Of a stretch of DNA of 64,000 nt, positions 41,947 through 54,653 are shown piece by piece. The notes below the pieces were generated by a model. The model saw only the letters and a program-made list of their open reading frames with translations. It made no database searches and had not been told where the DNA came from. Position numbers and translations under genes: made by a program. Source of the stretch: Phytophthora sp. 'mugwort' (Eukaryota; Oomycota; Peronosporomycetes; Peronosporales; Peronosporaceae); assembly GCA_033558025.1 (NCBI GenBank), contig JAUCEF010000007.1, forward strand, positions 6,014,001-6,078,000, written 5' to 3'. The stretch's first letter is position 1, and each line of letters starts with the position of its first letter.

Positions 41947-43797
41947 ATGAGTAGGATTGCGCGCGTACGGGTAGCCTCAACATTAAAAATAAATGACGAT
42001 CAAAATAGCCACGGACGTGCACACTGTAACGGACGGCATGAAAATGCAAACAGCGACGAGTCTGGCCTTTATTTCGGCGTCGAATTTGACCTTGTGAAGA
42101 TGCCGAAGCTGCACGTCGGAAATCGAGTATGGGGAATAAGCAAGCGACACGACGGAAAGACAGGTATCATTCTTCAAGTCATGAAAACGAGCCGGCAGCA
42201 CACGTACGAAGTGCGGTGGTCTACCGGGGTAGTGGATAGAGTTGCAGCTCGTTCAATTCGCGTAGAACCGGATTCATCGTGCCCTACAATCGAAGACACT
42301 GGTCAATCTAGTGGGGATTCCTCATTTGTGGGTCTCGTCGTGAAGCTCACGTGTTTATTGGCAAACTGAAACAAACAGGCTGTGTGAACACACCTGGCAA
42401 CTGCGGAGACAGGTTTCAAATGAGTCATCATTGCTTTAAGCTATTGATGTACGCACTTGCTTTTGCTGACGGTGACCCAAGTGATGACCCTTGGAAACCT
42501 ATCCGACCATTGGTGACTGGATTCAACGATCAAAGACGAAAACATATTCTCCTGGAAATATGATTGTTGTTGATGAATGCATGAGTGCCTGGAAGGGCCA
42601 GGAAAGCAAATACACACATGATGGTTTACCTCATAAGACAAATATTGCTCGTTAGCAAGAAGGCAAAGGAACTGATTTGAAGTCGCTCGCAGATGGTGAT
42701 ACTGGCGTCCTTCTCGGACTTGAGCTTGTTGAAGGCGTCGCACACCAGGGTCAGAAGAAGTATATTTAGTGAGTTCGGCGAAGGTACTGCGGCAGTTGTT
42801 ATACGTCTTGTGTACACTCCAAGGGCTCCGGTCGTACGGTAGTGGCCGATAGTACATTCGCGTCAGTGAAAACGCTCATCCAACTAGAAAAGCTGCTGGG
42901 TCTGTTCTTTATGGGCATTGTAATACAGCGATAGTGCAATATCCGAAAGCTCATTTGAAGAAGTGGGTAGACACTCAACCGCCACGAGGCTCGTTCAACA
43001 TGCTGCAAAGTTTTTCGGACTCTGGAAAACTAATGTACGTAGTTTACTGGGCCAATAGAAAGCACAAGATGCTAATATCGAATCGTGGTACTTCTCTAAA
43101 GGGTACTGACAGTGTGCGCGTTCGTCACCGTACTGTAGTGCGCGACTGTAACTTGAAATCCTGCGCTATGAAAAACGAATTCTGTGGCCTCAAATGGTGG
43201 AGCTGTTTTATTTTTAGCAAGTTTTCGTCAATCGACGTTCACGATCATCTCTTGACAGGGATCGCTAGCACTCGAGAGACAGTGGATCACGCAAACCTGG
43301 ATGCATCGAGTATTCAACCATTTTAGGGATAGTAGTCGTGAATGCTTACCAGGCATACCGTTATGAAGCTACCGAGCGTGTCCTACTCGAAAGCACCATG
43401 CTGGATTTCAATGACTCGTGTTACAGTTTTTTTTTATCCCATCAACTCGTTTTCAATGAATTCGCAATGAAGCGACCACTGCGGTCAACCGACGGCGAGG
43501 ACGGAGCTGAGAGGTACGGCATGAAATGTGCACTGAGCTATGTTTTCCGCTAATGCGTTCATGTTGCTCTGCTTGTTGGCCAACATACACTCTAAAACCG
43601 TTTATTGAGCTCCCTCAATACGCTAATTCACGTGGAGCTGGAATGCGAGTGCAGCGGCAGTGCAATATCTGCAAAATCAAGTGTTCTTACTACTGCGTAG
43701 CATGCTCTGATCCGCAACTTAACGCGTTCTTCGGCGTATGCGGCCCAAGATCACGACGCAAGTGCTTTAGCACCCACTTGGCTTGGCCTTCAATTTG
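41947..43797 (+). pseudogene. piggyBac-type (DDE_Tnp_1_7) transposase, multiply broken
   Basis: The N-terminal part (41947-42369) contains a chromo/tudor-like strand region (TYEVRWSTGVVDRV). The catalytic part follows in several frames. The first Asp lies in MIVVDECMSAWKGQ (about 42560-42600), the second in VVADSTFASVKTL (about 42840-42878) and the third in SSIDVHDHLLTG (about 43224-43260), with LGLFFMGIVIQ and WVDTQPPRGSF between them. The last 60 residues hold Cys-rich CNICKIKCSYYCVAC (43660-43705), the zinc-finger tail of piggyBac enzymes. In-frame stops and at least four frameshifts make it inactive. These enzymes excise and insert at TTAA; I could not confirm TTAA ends here. Confidence 0.85.
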
Positions 43798-44178
43798 AAC
43801 TTTCTTTTATCTCCATATGATATTCGATACAAACGTTCATATAAAATTTAGTTTCTGCATGCGTACGGGTAGGCCTGAACCCATGCTACCTGTACGCTTT
43901 CGACCTGGGGACAAAAGATTAACAGAGCTCGTGATGACAAAGCGTTCAATTGGAGGAGGGGGCAGCTTTGTATTATGCGTATCAAGAAGGGGCTGACTAG
44001 AGAATCCACAGAATCATTCAAACCAGAGCGTAGTGAGCACATACGCCACGTTCTTGTAAGACATTTATAATAAATAGCTCATGAGTTTGGCCATATAGAG
44101 ATGGTCGCGCATGCGTGGTTCATGGTATATAAAGAGGGAACTGTCAACACAGACCAAAAAGGAGACTTCTTCTGAGAA

Positions 44179-44768
44179 ATGGCGGCTAAGTACAATGAGC
44201 TGCTGCCGCGCTACGGCCGCCTTTAAAACTCGGTGGTGAAGAGATGGAAGCTGGTGCGCCGCAACCCGCAGGTTTTTTGCGGTATGGTGTCGGTCGTACA
44301 CATAAACGAAGCGGTAAGACTGACGAAGATCGCGTTGAAGACGCTGTTGAGCTGTATGGGAAACTCGTCGGCGATCGCATTGATCATCTTGAGGCTTGGA
44401 GTGAGCTTTGCGATGAGCCCAAGAAGAAGGAGCTACCAGAGGCCCGAGGTTCAAAGTGTACGCGGGAAGCGAAAGAGCAGTGATATTTCAGAAAGGATAA
44501 TGCTGGAGCAACTGGAACTGAATCTGCGCCCGGTAAATCATCACTCTATGCGTAAACCAGGCCAGCTGAAGTCAAAGCACTTAAAAAGGCTCGGTCGCTT
44601 GAATAACAACAGGCCACTACGACGATGGCCAAGGCTTCGCAGCGCAAAGCGGAACTGAAAGAGATGCGGATCTCTGTTTTACAGGAGCAAATCGCAATTG
44701 TCGCTCAACTTGAAAGACTGGATGATATCTCGTTGAGCATTCTTCGTCTGAAGAAACAACAATTGTAA
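44179..44768 (+). pseudogene. SANT/Myb-like transposon-associated protein, broken
   Basis: From the ATG at 44179 the frame reads MAAKYNELLPRYGRL and then hits a stop. Further pieces follow in other frames: VVKRWKLVRRNPQ at about 44232, HKRSGKTDEDRVEDAVELY at about 44301, and a C-terminal coiled coil AELKEMRISVLQEQIAIVAQ ending in a stop at 44766-44768. This head-then-coil layout matches DNA-binding proteins carried by oomycete DNA transposons. The family assignment is from overall pattern, so moderate. Confidence 0.55.
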
Positions 44769-44945
44769 ATGAACTGGTGCAGGTCGTGTGTTGGGTAACG
44801 TGTACGCAAGCACTAATTCCACGTTCGCGTATTGCACAAAGGCACATAGAGTTCAAAGCTAAATCAGCAATTCATTTTGAACTTTGCATCCTGACCCATA
44901 GATCCCAACAGGGTAAAAGTCTTTAACATTTACCCACAGCTGAAA

Positions 44946-45143
44946 ATGTCGTCACGTCGTTCCCTCTGTATCGCTGCACTCGCAGTTTGCCAAGCGACTC
45001 TCAAGCCCTTCCCAGCTTCCGCAACGCATTACCCCAACGCCGGGGCCTCGGCAGGTCCGTCAGACGGCGGTAGTGCGCGCGAACGTCGCCTCGTCGGCCC
45101 CGTACAGGCCGACACGAACAACATGACCATGCCCAACGTATAG
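44946..45143 (+). CDS. Small possibly secreted protein, 65 residues
   Basis: The ATG at 44946 gives MSSRRSLCIAALAVCQATLK, a short basic then hydrophobic N-terminus that could be a signal peptide with cleavage near ASA. The rest is Gly/Ala/Ser/Asp rich. ARERRLVG near residue 46 is only superficially like the RxLR host-targeting motif and lacks the required spacing. It may be a truncated secreted-protein gene or chance. Confidence 0.3.
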   Translation: MSSRRSLCIAALAVCQATLKPFPASATHYPNAGASAGPSDGGSARERRLVGPVQADTNNMTMPNV

Positions 45144-46040
45144 AGCAGAGGGGTGAATATGACCAAGGACGCGCCACACAAAGAATTTTCCCAGCCCCGA
45201 CTCTAGGTAGACAAGGGATTTCCCAGTTCACCCCAGTTAATGATAGCACATCAGGCGATGTGTCGGCGTCGAGCTCACATGTGACGTTCCTTCCTTTAGG
45301 CGAAGTTGCATGTTGTGATAATACTCTCTATCCATTCAGAAATCCCCCTTGTAGTGTACAGGTTCTTAGCTACGCGCCACCGGGAGCTACTCGTCCGCTT
45401 ACACGATACAGGTTCCAAGCCAACGCGACACCGCGCGCTACCCCTGCTCGTACACGTTAGTGCACGTGCGCTAAGCATCAGCGGCGAGGTATACGAGTCA
45501 TAGGCGCAATTCGAAAAATCTTTCGCAGCATACAGCAATGCTACATCGCAGGTAAGCTTCTATTAGAGCTCGATTTTGTGTGAAGGTGTGCTAGCAATAC
45601 GTATTAACGCTAGGCCTTGGCTAACAACCCACAACCCGTACTACTCGTAACAAGCACATTGGAGACATGTATGCAGCTAGGGATGACCAAGTTCCTGAGT
45701 CAAAACTCTTCCTCGACGAATCGTTTTGCTGCTACCTCGTCGTGTTCGAATGCATTCATGCTGGAAAGCAGAGGAACTGGGGTTAAGGCAAACATCCGCG
45801 CCAGAATGTGCAAGCTATGGGCTGCGGCGCGAAAAGAATCTCCACCTTAAATCGGGATGGTATAAAAAAAAAAATACCATCAAAACACATGCGCGTACAC
45901 ACACTAATGATTGTTATAATTCGTGCCATATTCATGTAAATAAACGTGTTACTACATCGAGAAGGTGAGCGCTATTTTATCAGGTTTCCCTCCACAACAC
46001 ACAACACAACCATGACATAGGGAGGGAAGCTTACAAGCGG
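45144..46040. other. No supported gene
   Basis: Frames at 45260-45540 on both strands overlap and match nothing. There is a poly-A run at 45865-45874. Confidence 0.4.
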
Positions 46041-46976
46041 TTGCCAAAAACTCATTTGGATTTGCCTGACGAGGAGCTCTCTACGGTGAACACGCTTCGT
46101 AAGGCGGGTCTTGCACGAAACAGAATCCTGAACTACATCTGGGACAATACAGACTGCGATCCCGACATGATTGATGTCCACAATCTGGTCGCCAAACTCA
46201 ACCGTCAAGTGCAAGCTGAGCCGACGCTCAGCGACAGAGTTTCGGAGACCTTAGACCGTTTCTGCCAGAAGGAATCTTTCGAGGTTGCCCACCCTGATGT
46301 TGAATGCCAGGGACAAGGTAAGTTAGGCTTTGTGTGAATGTATTTTTTTACAGTCTTATAAATCGAATCTAGAGGTGGCACGATGTATTACGATACAGAC
46401 ATCGCACATGCGATCTCTGTTCGTAGCTTTCCGGGAAACGTTGTCGGTGGATGCTACACACGATAGGAATTCGTCCCGTTACAAGCCGTTCTTCTTTATG
46501 GTCCACGATTCTCTAGGCCACGGTCAGCACGCGCAGGTTCGGCGAAGTTCTGGTTGCGAAAGTATTCTAGATGTATTGTTGTGGCATCTTGGGTTTGGTT
46601 GTGGTTTCTTGTGGTAGATTGTCTACTTCATGATGTGTGTCTATTCTGCTAGCATTTTCTGATGATCGACGAATGCTCAGACACCTTGCGCCATTCCATC
46701 CAGCAATTCAAAAAAATGCAATCCGTCCTGGCGGGGCGTTCGGTGCATTCAGGTAGACAAAGATTTCACTGAGATTGGAGTCCTTACTTGCCCATACCCC
46801 CAAAAGTAAGGCGCTGGCGCAGAGATGTCAGCAAGTATTTTCAGCAAGTAGATGACAACAGCTGCGGAGTGCTCGTGTTGACATTTATGGAGAGATATCT
46901 GTTTAAGACTCTAGATATTCCATCCGACGTTAAGTCACTAAGATTCCGCTACCTGCTCAAGGTGCTTTTAGGTTAA
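46041..46976 (+). pseudogene. MULE transposase plus Ulp1-like protease remnants
   Basis: The first part reads DLPDEELSTVNTLRKAGLAR, LNYIWDNTDCDPDMIDVHNL, the N-terminal region of FAR1-like MULE transposases. Around 46490-46540 a shifted frame gives FMVHDSLGHGQHAQV, and near 46756 DKDFTEIGVL matches the second catalytic-Asp motif of the MULE DDE domain. The last part (46788-46976) reads FQQVDDNSCGVLVL, the Cys box of a C48/Ulp1-like protease. Large segments between these are lost. Confidence 0.7.
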
Positions 46977-47439
46977 ATCTCTGCTATAATCCTATCCATG
47001 TTAATTGCTTACCTGTATAGCTTTGACATCACGAGAGATGAGATAATAACTTAGTTATAACTCAAACATGGGTGTGTGCAGAACACAAAGTAACGCTGAA
47101 AAAGACGCCGCCGTTGCTTTGAAGGCGGGCAACTGTACTGTAGATGTACAGTATCTGCGATGGTGAGTGCAGAGGCATTGCGGTGTTGTGGTCGCTTGTG
47201 GATACCTGTGTCAAAATGCCAAGATCTAACCACAACCTACCTGCCCATCCTCGTTCCATGTTGTGATAATATTCGCTGCCTTTCTGAATGAATCCCAGCC
47301 ACTGGTGCGAAATAAAATAATGTTAAATAGTTGTTTGCTTTTCAAGGCATATGTTTGGATGAAACGCCGGATGAGACATGCTCATCAGGTCATCCCCACA
47401 CCGCCTCTTATATTGTAGCTTTAGTCACTTTCGTAAGCC
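46977..47439. other. No supported gene
   Basis: Anonymous sequence. A short inverted repeat, ACTGTAGATGTACAGT, lies at about 47136-47151. Confidence 0.4.
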
Positions 47440-48560
47440 TAGCCGGAAGATCCTCGTACTTCACCAGTGGCCGCTAGTTTTCTGTGTTCAGCTATGTTCA
47501 GATGGCCAAGACGCCGGTGCCAAGTACATTGGTACACAGTGTAGCCGACAGGCCGAGCCAATTCGCTTGAAGTTCCGGTTTATAGACCTTGTATACCCCA
47601 TTAGCTTCTTTGCGTGTAGAATCTCGGCGCGCTTCCTCGCTTCCTGCCTCTCAGGACACTCCATCCGTTTTCGGCGAAGCGAGCGATGTTGCCGCTGTGT
47701 ACCAATTGGAAAACCGAGAGCAGTGTGAGTGACAATGTGGGCACATAGTAGCGTTCGGAATGGATAGGTCGCGGGTTACGAGATTGTTGTCGTTTCGGGC
47801 AACCGCGCGAATATTGACTACACCTACTGTCTTGACAGAGCAACCCTTCCATCGGCGACAGCGACTCGTACCAGTGGATCGATTGCTCGCTGCCCATTAA
47901 GCCTTGCTATCGCCGCTCTAGATGGAAGGACACACCCGAGTCGGTTAGAACTCGTTTCCACCTGGCGCCAGCATTTCATACGCTATTCTCGTTTAACGCG
48001 GCTACTGCACTGCCTTGCAACCGCGCTGTTGTCCGATCCCTCCCCTGTTTATCCGGGCAATCGCGTACAAAGTGACCGGTCGGTTTGTAGTTAAAGCAGC
48101 GGATATTCTGTGTCTTGTCAGCTCGATCTTCCCGCGTTGGTCGATTCCTGTGTTTTCGCGTTTCTGCTCGACAAGCATCGCCGCGGCGACTCCAGCCTTC
48201 GTTCCCGATACGCCATTTTCCATCTTCACGCGTTTAAACTGCCGGTCTGGACTGACTGGCTGGTCGACTTAATGGGCAGGCGGCCATCACTGTCAGCCAT
48301 GTAGGAGAGGTTATCCATCAGTAGCTGCAGCTTTTGAGCAGCAGGCTTTAAGACTGCGATTCGTCCGACGTACCGACTTCAGCTCGTCTGTGTACTGGTA
48401 GTAGGCGCTTGATGAGCGTGTGAAGCGCTCGGCGGTCGCTTGCCTCATAGTCAAGCCTCTAGCCATAGTCGGTCATATTTAGCAGCGTTGGGCGTACTCC
48501 CGATACGATTCTTGCCGGCGCTTGGGCTCCACCATGATCCTACTGATGAGTACATCAGCT
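47440..48560 (-). pseudogene. Ty1/copia gag-protease-integrase fragment
   Basis: Reading the minus strand from 48560: gag-like AERFTRSSSAYYQYTDELKS, then a zinc-knuckle remnant CFNYKPTGHFVRDCP near 48085-48045 in which the second Cys is Tyr, then the protease remnant TDSGVSFHLE near 47950, and the pre-integrase block WHRRLGHLNIAEHRKLAATG at about 47505-47445. Frames change between blocks. No LTRs are visible. It differs from the element at 3155-10870. Confidence 0.75.
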
Positions 48561-49782
48561 ACTGCTCCGGCAACTTGGACTGTACTTTTCAACCACTAAA
48601 GTGCCAGTTCGCTCCAAGGTGAAATCTGAGCAAATCATCCGTAGCCCGGAGTATCAGTCGGCCGCATCTCCACTGAGCGATGCTGCGTAGATGATGCGGC
48701 ACTCAATGCCACTCCAGCGATGCTCACCAGAAGTTTGCGCATCCGACAGCTGATCCAAAAACGTTCGCCACCAACGTCGGATCCCAGAGCCCAAACGCCC
48801 CGGCGATACAAATCCCGAGAACAACTCACCGGGATGTTCTTCTAGTTTCCAGAGAAAATGATTCGACAGGATGATCTTGAACGAAGTGCCATTCTTGCTT
48901 TAACCATTGGATATCTAGAATAAATCTTTTGGTTTGCGCTTTTAGGTCGTAGAAGCTCCTCATTCGATAACGGAAAGAACTGCCAAACAATGCGGGAAAA
49001 CTACAGCAAGACTATTTGGCAGTACCCTTATCGCAATTAGGGCTCCCTTGTCGCTGTTGGGGCTTCCTTATCACTATTAGGGAGCCATTTGACAAGTACA
49101 GCAAGATAAAGCTCACTAACCTGTGAGGAGTTACAAATTGCGTCCCCATCGACACCATAACCCCCCACGGCGCGCTCTGCTTGAACTTGGTCAGGCCGGA
49201 GTGCTTCTGTTGCATACTTGCCTCTGCTTTTTTCAAAATGTGGTTCTGGTATGACAAACGCGTGTTGGTGTGAGTGCCCACCTGTATAAGACTCACCGGC
49301 TACTTCACCAGTCACAGGTCGAGCCTGGATAAACTTATCCGTCATAATAACTGGATACGGATCGAGAACACTTGATACCTTCTCAAGTCTGGGTGGTAGA
49401 GAGAGAGAGGGAGAGAGAGAGAGAGAGAGAGAGGACGCCTACTGTACAACTTGTGACATCGTTGTCGTCAACTCAAATTCGATCAAAACAGCAGCGTACT
49501 TTGGCTGAGGCGTGCTCCATCCTTCTTTCGGGTCCGTGGACGAGGGGCTGGCAGCCGCATCACTTCCACACTGCGCTGTTTGACCCCTTTATCGTTTTTT
49601 CTTTCATTTTGTCTGTTTCGTCTCTCCACCACTGCCTTCGGGTTTTGGCACGATAGTTCTTGTAGAAGGTTGCGTCGGAGGAACTTCAGACCCATCGGAC
49701 TGAGATGCATCATTTCAGTTGCATCAGCTAGACCCCGCGTACGTACCAGTCCGGTAAGCGGTTCTCCCTCCATGGCTAGTTC
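48561..49782. other. No supported gene; contains a GA microsatellite
   Basis: The only clear structure is the GA tract at 49398-49434. The surrounding frames match nothing. Confidence 0.5.
49398..49434. repeat. GA dinucleotide microsatellite
   Basis: About 17 GA units with one GGG interruption. Confidence 0.95.
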
Positions 49783-50347
49783 CTAATCTGCATCCATTTC
49801 GTCCATCACATCTGCGTAACCTAGCTGATAGAAAAAGCTAAAGTAATCTCTCGCTCGGTTGAAGACGTCGGTTGTGGTGGTGTATATCATCTGCTTTATC
49901 GAATTTTCCACCTCATCTTGCTGAATGCTGTTGAGACCGTATTTCACCCTCTTCCCAACCTTCTTCCAGTTTGCCATCGTGTGAAGCTCACACAGCAACA
50001 CCACCATCTCCGTAAAAGACTTCCGTAGCACTCTCGACTCTATGAAGTCTTCGTCAATTACAACACTTTAATCGAATCCCACGATCTGTTGTGAGACAGA
50101 ATAACCTTCATAGTTTCCATAGTTTCATTTCTGAGTGCAATGAAATCAAGAACAGGTACACCTCGCCATGACCATACTTCCTGTAACAACATAAACACAC
50201 AATACGGGTTAAGAGCGCCATATCAGCGATAAGGGCGCCCAATACCAATAAGGGTGCCCAATGCCAGTAATGATGCACACATCAAAAGGGTGCTTACCGA
50301 GATGGAAACCCAAGCTATTCGTGCCGTAAGTCCAATCTATGCATAAG
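49783..50347 (-). pseudogene. MULE transposase catalytic-domain fragment
   Basis: On the minus strand, WNETLCIDWTYGTNSLGFHL at about 50347-50288 carries the first catalytic Asp, directly followed by a GTAAGC splice donor. After about 200 bp the second block VVIDEDFIESRVLRKSF follows (about 50075-50025) and continues with LLCELHTMANWKKVGKRVKY to a stop at 49783. No third catalytic block or SWIM finger follows downstream. A remnant FRCTHGVARS near 50730 on the same strand probably belongs to its N-terminal part. Confidence 0.75.
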
Positions 50348-52289
50348 GTCTCGTTCCACTGCTAAAAGGCGAGCTTCTGGACTGCGGTCTGCATCACAAC
50401 GCCGCATGCCACGTCATTTTAATCCCGTATCACGAGAACGCCAGGGTCATCATTCTCATTAGGGCGTGGAGAATAGACATCAGCTGCATCTCAGCAGAAG
50501 TACTTTTCATAACTCTTTGTACGATGTTGCGAACTTGCTGTAGTGTCACCTATTGTTCCAGCGCATCGACATATAGTCTAAGGTGTAATGCGGTCTGCGT
50601 GTGCATCGGCGAGAAAGATAATTCCTCCAAGGTTTTGCTGCTGCAGTGAATCGGGCGTTGCAACCAGTAAACCGTGTCTGCGTGCTACGCTGACCTTTAG
50701 CGCGAGACTTCTGGCGACACCATGCGTGCAGCGGAAAACTTTGTTTCGGTATTCCATTATTAAAGTAATCTGATGCGCTTTCAACCTGATCATCAGCGAT
50801 ACATTCATTACTTAAATTACTATCGCAAAACCAACACAGTATAACGTACGAATTGTATTTTTGGACGGTCAGAGTATCTCTTGCTCGAAATAGTAGTTTG
50901 TGCTTGTTGCAATACGACTCAAGTACATCATTAAGCTCTTGCCACGATGCAAAAACGAGCGGGAAAGCGGAGGTATCTTGTCCTGGTCGTCGTCACGAGA
51001 GTTAGCCATCGCCGCACGCTCCGTATAGGTTTTTGTGCACCTAATACGTGGTGTTCGGTCGGCCGTTGGGTCTCGGCGCTGAACTGAAAAACCGGAGCTT
51101 TCGTCCGATGAATTCATGACCACTGCTACTGTTCCCGCCACTTCATTTGCGTCTGTGGATCCTCCGGGCTTTCCTTGGTTTGTACGCGAATCGCTACATC
51201 GTAAGCCACAGTTATAAAAGTGATCAGTACACATAATCAGGGCAGCATCTCACGTATCGTATCCAGTAGTTCTTCAACAGCCTCGTTTGAATCACTTGCG
51301 TATTCAAAGGCTTCGTCGCAGTCGTCATCAGCTTTACCATTAGAAAAGGAGCCTATTTCAAAAACATGGTCACTGGATCGCTATCGGCTTCGCCATCCTC
51401 CTTACGAACGTCGGTGTTCTCATCCCCTGAAGAGGGGCTGGCTGGGTCCAAAAAAAGCGATTGTCGCCAGCCTCAGCACCTGAAGAAGAGCTGGTTCAAA
51501 ACGAGAACCTACGCCACAATACTTGTTAGTATTTTAAATTGGAATAGCAACAAACAACCTACCCAATGACGTACCCCCTTCCATGTATTTGTACGACAGT
51601 TTCCTTTAGTATCATGAGTAGTAGCGCAGCGAGTTCCAAGGACAAATCCAACAGCAAAACGCGCGTGGTGCTTGTGCCATGCGGCGTTTTCTCAAATGAT
51701 CGCTTCAAAAACACTAATAGCTGGCCTGTTTTTATCGGAATTATACAAGCATGTACCGTACCGGTATTTTGAAATGCCTCGGGAACTTTCATGAATCAGG
51801 TAACTTTTACAAAACCGCAAAATGTGCCGATATCGTTAAGGGCACCGAGCACCATTAATGCTATATTTTATCCAAAAAGTTAAGGGTGTACTACATGTAG
51901 CAAGTATAGATTGGTTAGTAATTTATCATCAAAACAATTGGATATAAAAAACGTTTAAATCGATCTGTATGGATGAATATAGTCGTTTTTCCGACAGATA
52001 GAAGAGCAAGACCCAAAGGAGATCGCATATTAGCCTATCACATCACTCGAATTTATAACATTCAGCGAATCAAAACCATTAGGGCTAGGCGTACCGTTCC
52101 GCAAATATTTGTCGGAACCAGCGACAAAATATGAATATGCCGATACAAATGCCAAGTCTAACGAATAGTTCTGGCATATATGTGGCATTCGGACAACTAG
52201 GCATTTTCATTGATTAGGAAGAAAGTTGGAGGACGTTGACATACATCCACTTGTTTAGGTCACACAGTTCGAAAAGCAGATCGAGAAGC
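50348..52289. other. MULE remnant upstream region and anonymous sequence
   Basis: Minus frames at 50578-50808 and 50869-51234 are probably N-terminal remnants of the MULE at 49783-50347. The plus frame from ATG 51616 (52 residues) and its antisense partner match nothing. Confidence 0.4.
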
Positions 52290-54445
52290 ATGAGCTTAAC
52301 CGCGTTCGCGAATGTGAACACCATGAAGGCGCGAACCACAGCGATTGCCGCATTCAAGCGGATGATGGAGGATGATAATGTTAGCATGGAATACATCCAG
52401 GCTAGCATTCTCTTGGACAACTCCGGCAAGCGGTTGGTGGCGACTATCTCGCCACCAACGAAGGGAACAAACGTAAGCTCGCTCGCAATTCGGCAACGTC
52501 GTATTATAGAAATGTTAAGTTGTGGTTGTTTGATGAATACCCGCACTTGCGCGTCTCTACTGAGTTAACCTTGCTGAAGCAAAGCAAGACATTAGATAGG
52601 CATTGCTTAAAAAGAGAGAAAGGTGGCTTGATTAATAAATCTCGTCCTTGTACTAAGGAGGACTTACAGGCCCTTGTTTGCTATGTGTACAGCACAGCTC
52701 GCGTACATGCTGACTACCAAGACGCTGCGTCGCGTGTCTAATGTGGCACTGCTTCGGGCGCTCTTCGGACTTGGGTACATACAAAAGCAGCACGTGTCAG
52801 TGTCAGCGGGCGGCACAATCTACTTCGGCTGCTGCGGGTCAATACATCAGAAGAACAAGGACTCACCTTGATCCCTGACAAGAAGGATTTCTTGAGTGCC
52901 CTTTGCACGCGCTCGTCGTCGCACTAGCCACCCAGGATGCACCTTGTGCAGCGCTGCTTGACCAGTTGCCCGAGCTTGCGTTTGAAGATGCTATCCCGAT
53001 TGACACCGGTGCCCCGCTTCACGAGTTGTTGGCAGCTGAGCCGGCAACGTTCAAGTTGTTGTAGTGCCGTCGACCGTGCCCGCGGTTGCTTCGGAGTCTG
53101 TCCTGTCGCCTACGCTCGTGTCCAGGAATCTCCGTACCGTTGCGCCGCTGTGGACAGACACAAGCACACAATATCAAGCAAAGAACAAACCGGGAGGCGG
53201 ATACACCAAGCGGGGTGAGGATGGGGTGCAGGCTTACGTGAACAGGATGCTCAAGCGCATAGCCGAACCTGCTGGAGCCACCGCTACCTTGACCTCACAC
53301 TTCCTTCCGCCGTGGCGGTGCTCAGCATGCGAACGCCAACGACCACCTAGCTGATCCGTGGATTTTCGACCGCGGGGCGTGGGATATGACGAAGACCAAC
53401 AAGGCCTTCGCTTACATTACTAACACGGCTCGCGAGGACAGGAAAATGACTCGAGTCTTGAGCGGATGGGGGGCGGACGAGTCGCCCACGAACCTTGACG
53501 TTGCGGTGCTGGATCATGTTAGCCAGGAACACCGGCTAGGTCGCTTGCAGGCTTGTCTATTCAGCACCTGCTCAGGTCTCAAGCAACAACGACTGAACGT
53601 AAGCACCAAGGTATTGAGCATACTCACAGTGTACCTCATTCGATACTTCCCGCAGTTAAAGGCGGGAAGTATCATATGAGGAACACTGAGAGTATGGCTT
53701 GCGCCGACAGTCCCTATTGTCACGCGCGTGGAGGAGTGCTTGGCAGCCGCGGAGATACCGAGTGCTGACGCGCTCGCATGGTCTGTTGCGCTGCACGGCG
53801 GCGCTTCACCACTTGATAAAGAACAACAACAAGAGCAAGACGCAAGCCAACACTCATGCCCAAGAATGGATCACCTTCTTGCTATCATTCAAAAACTTAT
53901 CGCCACGAACAAAGCACTAGCTGCATGCCTGACGATCGTTGAGGTGGCTTTGTTGAACCCGAACGAGAAGCACGGAAGACCTGCAGTCGAACAAGCCGAA
54001 CTAGCATCAGAACAGGAACCGAACACATGCGCAGGAAGAAACAAGTCACAAACCTTTCAGCCGCTTAGTACGAATGATACACGCGCGTGCCGCGCATCTG
54101 GGACTCCGCTGATCGCCAAAAAAGAAGTCGGAGTCCCGTCACATCGTTGCCTTCATGAAGCTCTTCCTTGACGCGGGCTTCATCCTAGATGCCAAAGCGA
54201 GGGACTACAAGGACCAAGTCCTCGACTTAGGCCGCCGCGCTGAAGCCGAACCTCTCACGTTCTTGAAGGCCCATGGCGTCAACGCAAAGGGAGCTGGAAG
54301 TGTCCGCGCACTGCGTCCGCTCCACAAGTCCGGTATCTTGGACGAGCTTATCATGATCTATATGCGTCAACTTATAATCGGAAGCATCGCTGATCCGGCA
54401 CCTGTTGACACGCAAGACATACTTACCCCTGTCGGTCGCGTGTAA
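52290..54445 (+). pseudogene. Crypton tyrosine recombinase, frameshifted
   Basis: It starts at ATG 52290 (MSLTAFANVNTMKARTTAIA). The N-terminal core-binding part runs in two frames to about 52740 (LWLFDEYPHLRV, TKEDLQALVCYVYS). The catalytic part has YIQKQHVSVSAGGTI (about 52777), CPLHALVVALA (about 52899) and HTSFRRGGAQHANAN (about 53297-53340), the box II His-Arg region. GAWDMTKTNKAFAYI (about 53377-53420) probably holds the nucleophile Tyr. The box I Arg I would expect after LFG at about 52770 is not visible. The C-terminal region (54155-54445, LDLGRRAEAEPLTFLKAHGV) resembles the GCR1-like DNA-binding tail of Cryptons. At least four frameshifts plus a local inverted duplication disable it. 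Confidence 0.75.
53619..53696. repeat. 35-bp inverted duplication inside the Crypton gene
   Basis: The arm CATACTCACAGTG...GATACTTCCCGC (53619-53653) is followed by eight bases and its inverted copy GCGGGAAGTATC...GAGAGTATG (53662-53696), with 31 of 35 positions paired. The left arm is part of the Crypton reading frame. The right arm introduces a stop. Confidence 0.9.
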
Positions 54446-54653
54446 ACAGTTAGTTATACATTCAAATACATGTCCCTCCTCAGAACCACACTGGTTATAT
54501 ATACAACAACCATGACGTCTTCACAGACCTCATAGCGCGCCGCATACAATTGCAAACACCACCTGGACACACACAGCACAGCACAGCACAGAACACATAT
54601 CACGCAAACACACACAAGCACACAGTCTTGCCTCCAACCCTATCGGAAACAAT

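Noticed and set aside
44946..45143. RxLR effector candidate
   Set aside because: A signal-like N-terminus exists, but RERRL is not an RxLR motif, there is no EER and the protein is only 65 residues. Kept only as a low-confidence small secreted protein.
49398..49434. CRISPR-like or structured array
   Set aside because: Simple GA microsatellite. No CRISPR array (direct repeats with unique spacers) was seen anywhere in the window.
46041..50347. A single MULE spanning 46-50 kb
   Set aside because: The left fragment is on the plus strand and the right one on the minus strand with a copia fragment between, so they are separate remnants.
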